From assembly GCA_945888565.1 (NCBI GenBank), contig CAMDAL010000186.1:1-7833 (forward strand): a DNA stretch of 7,833 nt, given 5' to 3'. Source of the stretch: Devosia equisanguinis (lineage in GTDB: Bacteria > Pseudomonadota > Alphaproteobacteria > Rhizobiales > Devosiaceae). The number at the start of each line of letters is the position of its first letter. The stretch's first letter is position 1. Below are positions 5,424 to 7,833 of the stretch, piece after piece. Under the pieces are notes generated by a model. The model did no database searches. It was not told the DNA's origin and was given only the letters and a program-made list of their open reading frames with translations. A program made the position numbers and the translations under genes.

Positions 5424-7833
5424 ATGGCCAATCTCGACGAACTGCGCAGCCGCATCCGCGCCAATATCTTCGCCAACGAGGCGGAGACGGTGGCGCGCCT
5501 CACCGCCGAGGCAGACCTGACGCCCGAGGCGCGGGCACAGATCGGCGAAGTCGCGGAGCAGCTCGTCGAAAAAGTCCGCTCCACCGGCTCGCCTGGCATG
5601 CTGGAATCCTTCCTCGGCGAGTATTCGCTCTCCACCGAGGAGGGGATTGCGCTGATGTGCCTCGCCGAGGCGCTGCTGCGTGTCCCCGACACCGCCACCA
5701 TCGATGACCTGATCGAGGACAAGATCGCCCCCAGCCGCTGGCAGGAGCACCTCGATCGCGCCAACTCCCCGCTGGTCAATGTCAGCACCCTCGCCCTCAC
5801 CCTCACCGGGCAGGTGCTGCGCGACAAGGGCGAGGGTATTGCCGGCATCATCAAGGGCTTCGTGCAGCGCATCGGCGAGCCGGTGATCCGCTCCGCCGTC
5901 ATGCAGGCGATGAAGATCCTTGGGTCGCAGTTCGTCCTCGGCCGGGACATCGAAGAGGCCACCCGCATTGCCCGCAAGGCCGAGCGCGACGGCTACACCT
6001 ACTCCTACGACATGCTGGGTGAGGCCGCCCGCACCGAGGCCGACGCCAAGCGCTATCGCGCCGCCTATGCCGAGGCCATCGCCGTGCTCGCCACCCGCGC
6101 CACCGCCGGCAGCGTCCGCGACAATCCCGGCGTGTCGGTAAAACTCTCGGCGCTGCACCCGCGCTACGAGTTCATGAAGCGCGACCGCGTCATGGCCGAA
6201 CTAGTCGACCGCACCCTTGCCCTCGCCATGATGGCGCGCGGTGCCAACATGGGCTTCAACATCGATGCCGAGGAGGCCGATCGCCTCGACCTCAGCCTCG
6301 ACGTCATCGCCGCCGTGCTCGCCGACGAGCGCCTGAGCGGCTGGGACGGGTTCGGCATCGTGGTGCAGGCCTATGGCCAGCGCGCCGGCTATGTCATCGA
6401 CTGGATCGAGGCGCTTGCCGAAAAGCTCGACCGCCGCATCATGGTGCGCCTCGTGAAGGGCGCTTACTGGGATACCGAGATCAAGCGCGCCCAGGTGCTC
6501 GGGCTCCCTGGCTTCCCGGTCTTCACCCGCAAGCCGGCGACCGATGTCAGCTACATCGCCAACGCCCGCCGCATGCTGTCGAAGACCGACCGCATCTACC
6601 CGCAGTTCGCCACCCACAACGCCCACACCACTGCCGCGATCCTGCACCTCGCCGATGCCCTGAAGGTCGGCCGCGACCAGTTCGAGTTCCAGCGCCTGCA
6701 CGGCATGGGCGAACGCCTGCACGCCATCCTCGCCGATGCGCACCGCAGCCGCACCCGCATCTATGCGCCGGTCGGCCGCCACGCCGATCTCCTCGCCTAC
6801 CTCGTTCGTCGCCTGCTCGAAAACGGCGCCAACGGCTCGTTCGTCAACCTGATCGCCGACCGCGACGTGCCGGCGCGTCAGGTGGTCACCGACCCCTTCG
6901 ACGCCGTCGAAGCCGCCGTCGCCCGCATCAAGGCGCCCGCCGACCTGTTCGCGCCCACCCGCACCAACTCGGCCGGCTTCGAGCTGGCCGACCCGGTGGC
7001 CGTCGAAAGGCTGCTCGCCGCCCGGCAGGAGTTTGCCAACGCGACCTCGCTCTGGTCCGCCGCTTCCGTCGCGCAGGTGCATGGGGAGGTCGGCGAGCAT
7101 TTCCGCATCGAGAACCCCGCCAACGGCAATCTCGTCGGCGAAGCCATCGGCGCCGGCCCGCAGACCATCGACCTCGCCATCGCCAATGCCCGCGACGCCG
7201 CGGCCGGGTGGTCCGCACGTCCCGTCGCCGAGCGGGCGCTGCTGCTCCGGCAGGTCGCCGACCTCTACGAGGCGAACGCCACCGAGCTCTACGCGCTGTG
7301 CACCCGCGAAGCCGGCAAGACCCTTTCCGATGCGGTCGGCGAAGTGCGCGAGGCGGTCGATTTCCTCCGCTACTACGCCGCGGAAGCCGAGGTCGAGCCC
7401 GAGGTTCGCCGGCCGCTCGGCATCATTACTGCCATCTCGCCGTGGAATTTTCCGCTGTCGATCTTCACCGGCCAGATCGCCGCGGCGCTCGTTACCGGCA
7501 ACACCGTCCTCGCCAAGCCCGCCGAAGCCACGCCCTTGATCGCCGCTCGCGCCATCGCGCTGATGTACGATGGCGGCATCCCCGAGGACGTGGTGCAACT
7601 GCTGCCCGGCTCGGGCAAGGTCGTCGGCAACGCCCTCACGTCCGATCCGCGCATCGACGGGGTCGTCTTCACCGGCTCGCTCCAGACCGCCAAGTCCATC
7701 GACGCGGCCATGGCCGATCATCTCGCCCCGAGCGCGCCGCTGATCGCCGAAACCGGCGGCCTCAACGCCATGATCGTCGATTCCACCGCGCTGCCCGAGC
7801 AGGCGGTGCGCGACATCCTCGCGTCCGCCTTCC
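5424..7833 (+). CDS. putA: Bifunctional proline dehydrogenase / P5C dehydrogenase PutA (3' end outside window)
   Basis: PutA oxidises proline to glutamate in two steps: an FAD-dependent dehydrogenase hands electrons to the membrane quinone pool, and an NAD-dependent aldehyde dehydrogenase finishes the job. The first 803 residues are present. There is no N-terminal ribbon-helix-helix domain, so unlike E. coli PutA it should not repress its own gene. The proline dehydrogenase barrel shows VKLSALHPRYE (238-248), RLVKGAYWDTEIK (342-354), ATHNAHT (396-402), FEFQRLHGMGE (420-430) and IYAPVGRHADLLAYLVRRLL (446-465). The aldehyde dehydrogenase domain starts near 560 and shows ISPWNFP with Asn675, Lys698, FTGS (749-752) and ETGG with Glu776. 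The sequence ends in DILASAF, just before the expected catalytic-cysteine loop. ATG 5424 is preceded by a GGGGG stretch; an in-frame GTG at 5391 is possible but adds residues of no clear conservation. Proline catabolism in such bacteria is usually controlled by an Lrp-type PutR, not seen here. Confidence 0.96.
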   Translation, partial: MANLDELRSRIRANIFANEAETVARLTAEADLTPEARAQIGEVAEQLVEKVRSTGSPGMLESFLGEYSLSTEEGIALMCLAEALLRVPDTATIDDLIEDKIAPSRWQEHLDRANSPLVNVSTLALTLTGQVLRDKGEGIAGIIKGFVQRIGEPVIRSAVMQAMKILGSQFVLGRDIEEATRIARKAERDGYTYSYDMLGEAARTEADAKRYRAAYAEAIAVLATRATAGSVRDNPGVSVKLSALHPRYEFMKRDRVMAELVDRTLALAMMARGANMGFNIDAEEADRLDLSLDVIAAVLADERLSGWDGFGIVVQAYGQRAGYVIDWIEALAEKLDRRIMVRLVKGAYWDTEIKRAQVLGLPGFPVFTRKPATDVSYIANARRMLSKTDRIYPQFATHNAHTTAAILHLADALKVGRDQFEFQRLHGMGERLHAILADAHRSRTRIYAPVGRHADLLAYLVRRLLENGANGSFVNLIADRDVPARQVVTDPFDAVEAAVARIKAPADLFAPTRTNSAGFELADPVAVERLLAARQEFANATSLWSAASVAQVHGEVGEHFRIENPANGNLVGEAIGAGPQTIDLAIANARDAAAGWSARPVAERALLLRQVADLYEANATELYALCTREAGKTLSDAVGEVREAVDFLRYYAAEAEVEPEVRRPLGIITAISPWNFPLSIFTGQIAAALVTGNTVLAKPAEATPLIAARAIALMYDGGIPEDVVQLLPGSGKVVGNALTSDPRIDGVVFTGSLQTAKSIDAAMADHLAPSAPLIAETGGLNAMIVDSTALPEQAVRDILASAF

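Noticed and set aside
6201..7721. A 506-codon open frame on the - strand opposite putA, and similar ones over the ABC-F, aldo/keto reductase and OsmC genes
   Set aside because: All are mirror frames of confidently identified + strand genes, with no recognisable domain or convincing start context.

Overview
The base composition is uniformly GC-rich with strong G/C preference at third codon positions. The protein sequences look alphaproteobacterial, most likely Hyphomicrobiales (Rhizobiales) and possibly Devosia-like. Supporting points are the ABC-F protein type and a PutA that lacks the N-terminal ribbon-helix-helix DNA-binding domain. The genus is a guess from memory of family sequences. Every real gene I can support lies on the + strand, and no gene-free stretch exceeds 300 bases.

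Left edge (1-122): a scar that looks like the right end of an IS66-type insertion sequence. It holds the last codons of a probable transposase (stop at 59-61), a short 11-bp tandem repeat, and a terminus reading ...TTAC. Homology to an ABC-F translation-associated ATPase begins abruptly at 123, inside what should be the end of the first ATPase domain. That gene (123-1085) is therefore a 5'-truncated remnant keeping the inter-domain linker and an intact second ATPase domain. A well-spaced NADPH-dependent aldo/keto reductase (1106-1945) follows 20 bp later, probably once in the same transcription unit.

Middle (1946-4195): a Zn/Cd/Pb-exporting P1B-type ATPase (CadA/ZntA type). Its upstream region carries a textbook MerR-family operator: a perfect dyad lying in an over-long promoter spacer. 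No MerR-type regulator gene is in the window, so control must come from elsewhere. The ATPase has one CxxC metal-binding domain and a histidine-rich linker made by an exact 18-bp tandem duplication.

Right part (4286-7833): three co-oriented genes with gaps of 60 and 76 bp. The first is a short LOV (flavin-binding blue-light sensor) protein with all key photochemical residues but no effector domain. The second is an OsmC-family protein with a single cysteine, the usual second redox cysteine being replaced by glycine. The third is the first ~800 residues of PutA, the bifunctional proline dehydrogenase / pyrroline-5-carboxylate dehydrogenase, cut by the window edge just before its catalytic cysteine.

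Together this is a stress and redox-flavoured neighbourhood of mostly familiar genes. The least explained items are the IS/ABC-F junction, the effector-less LOV protein with an unrecognised N-terminal segment, and its possible link to the single-cysteine OsmC protein. I do not see a clear novel multi-gene system.
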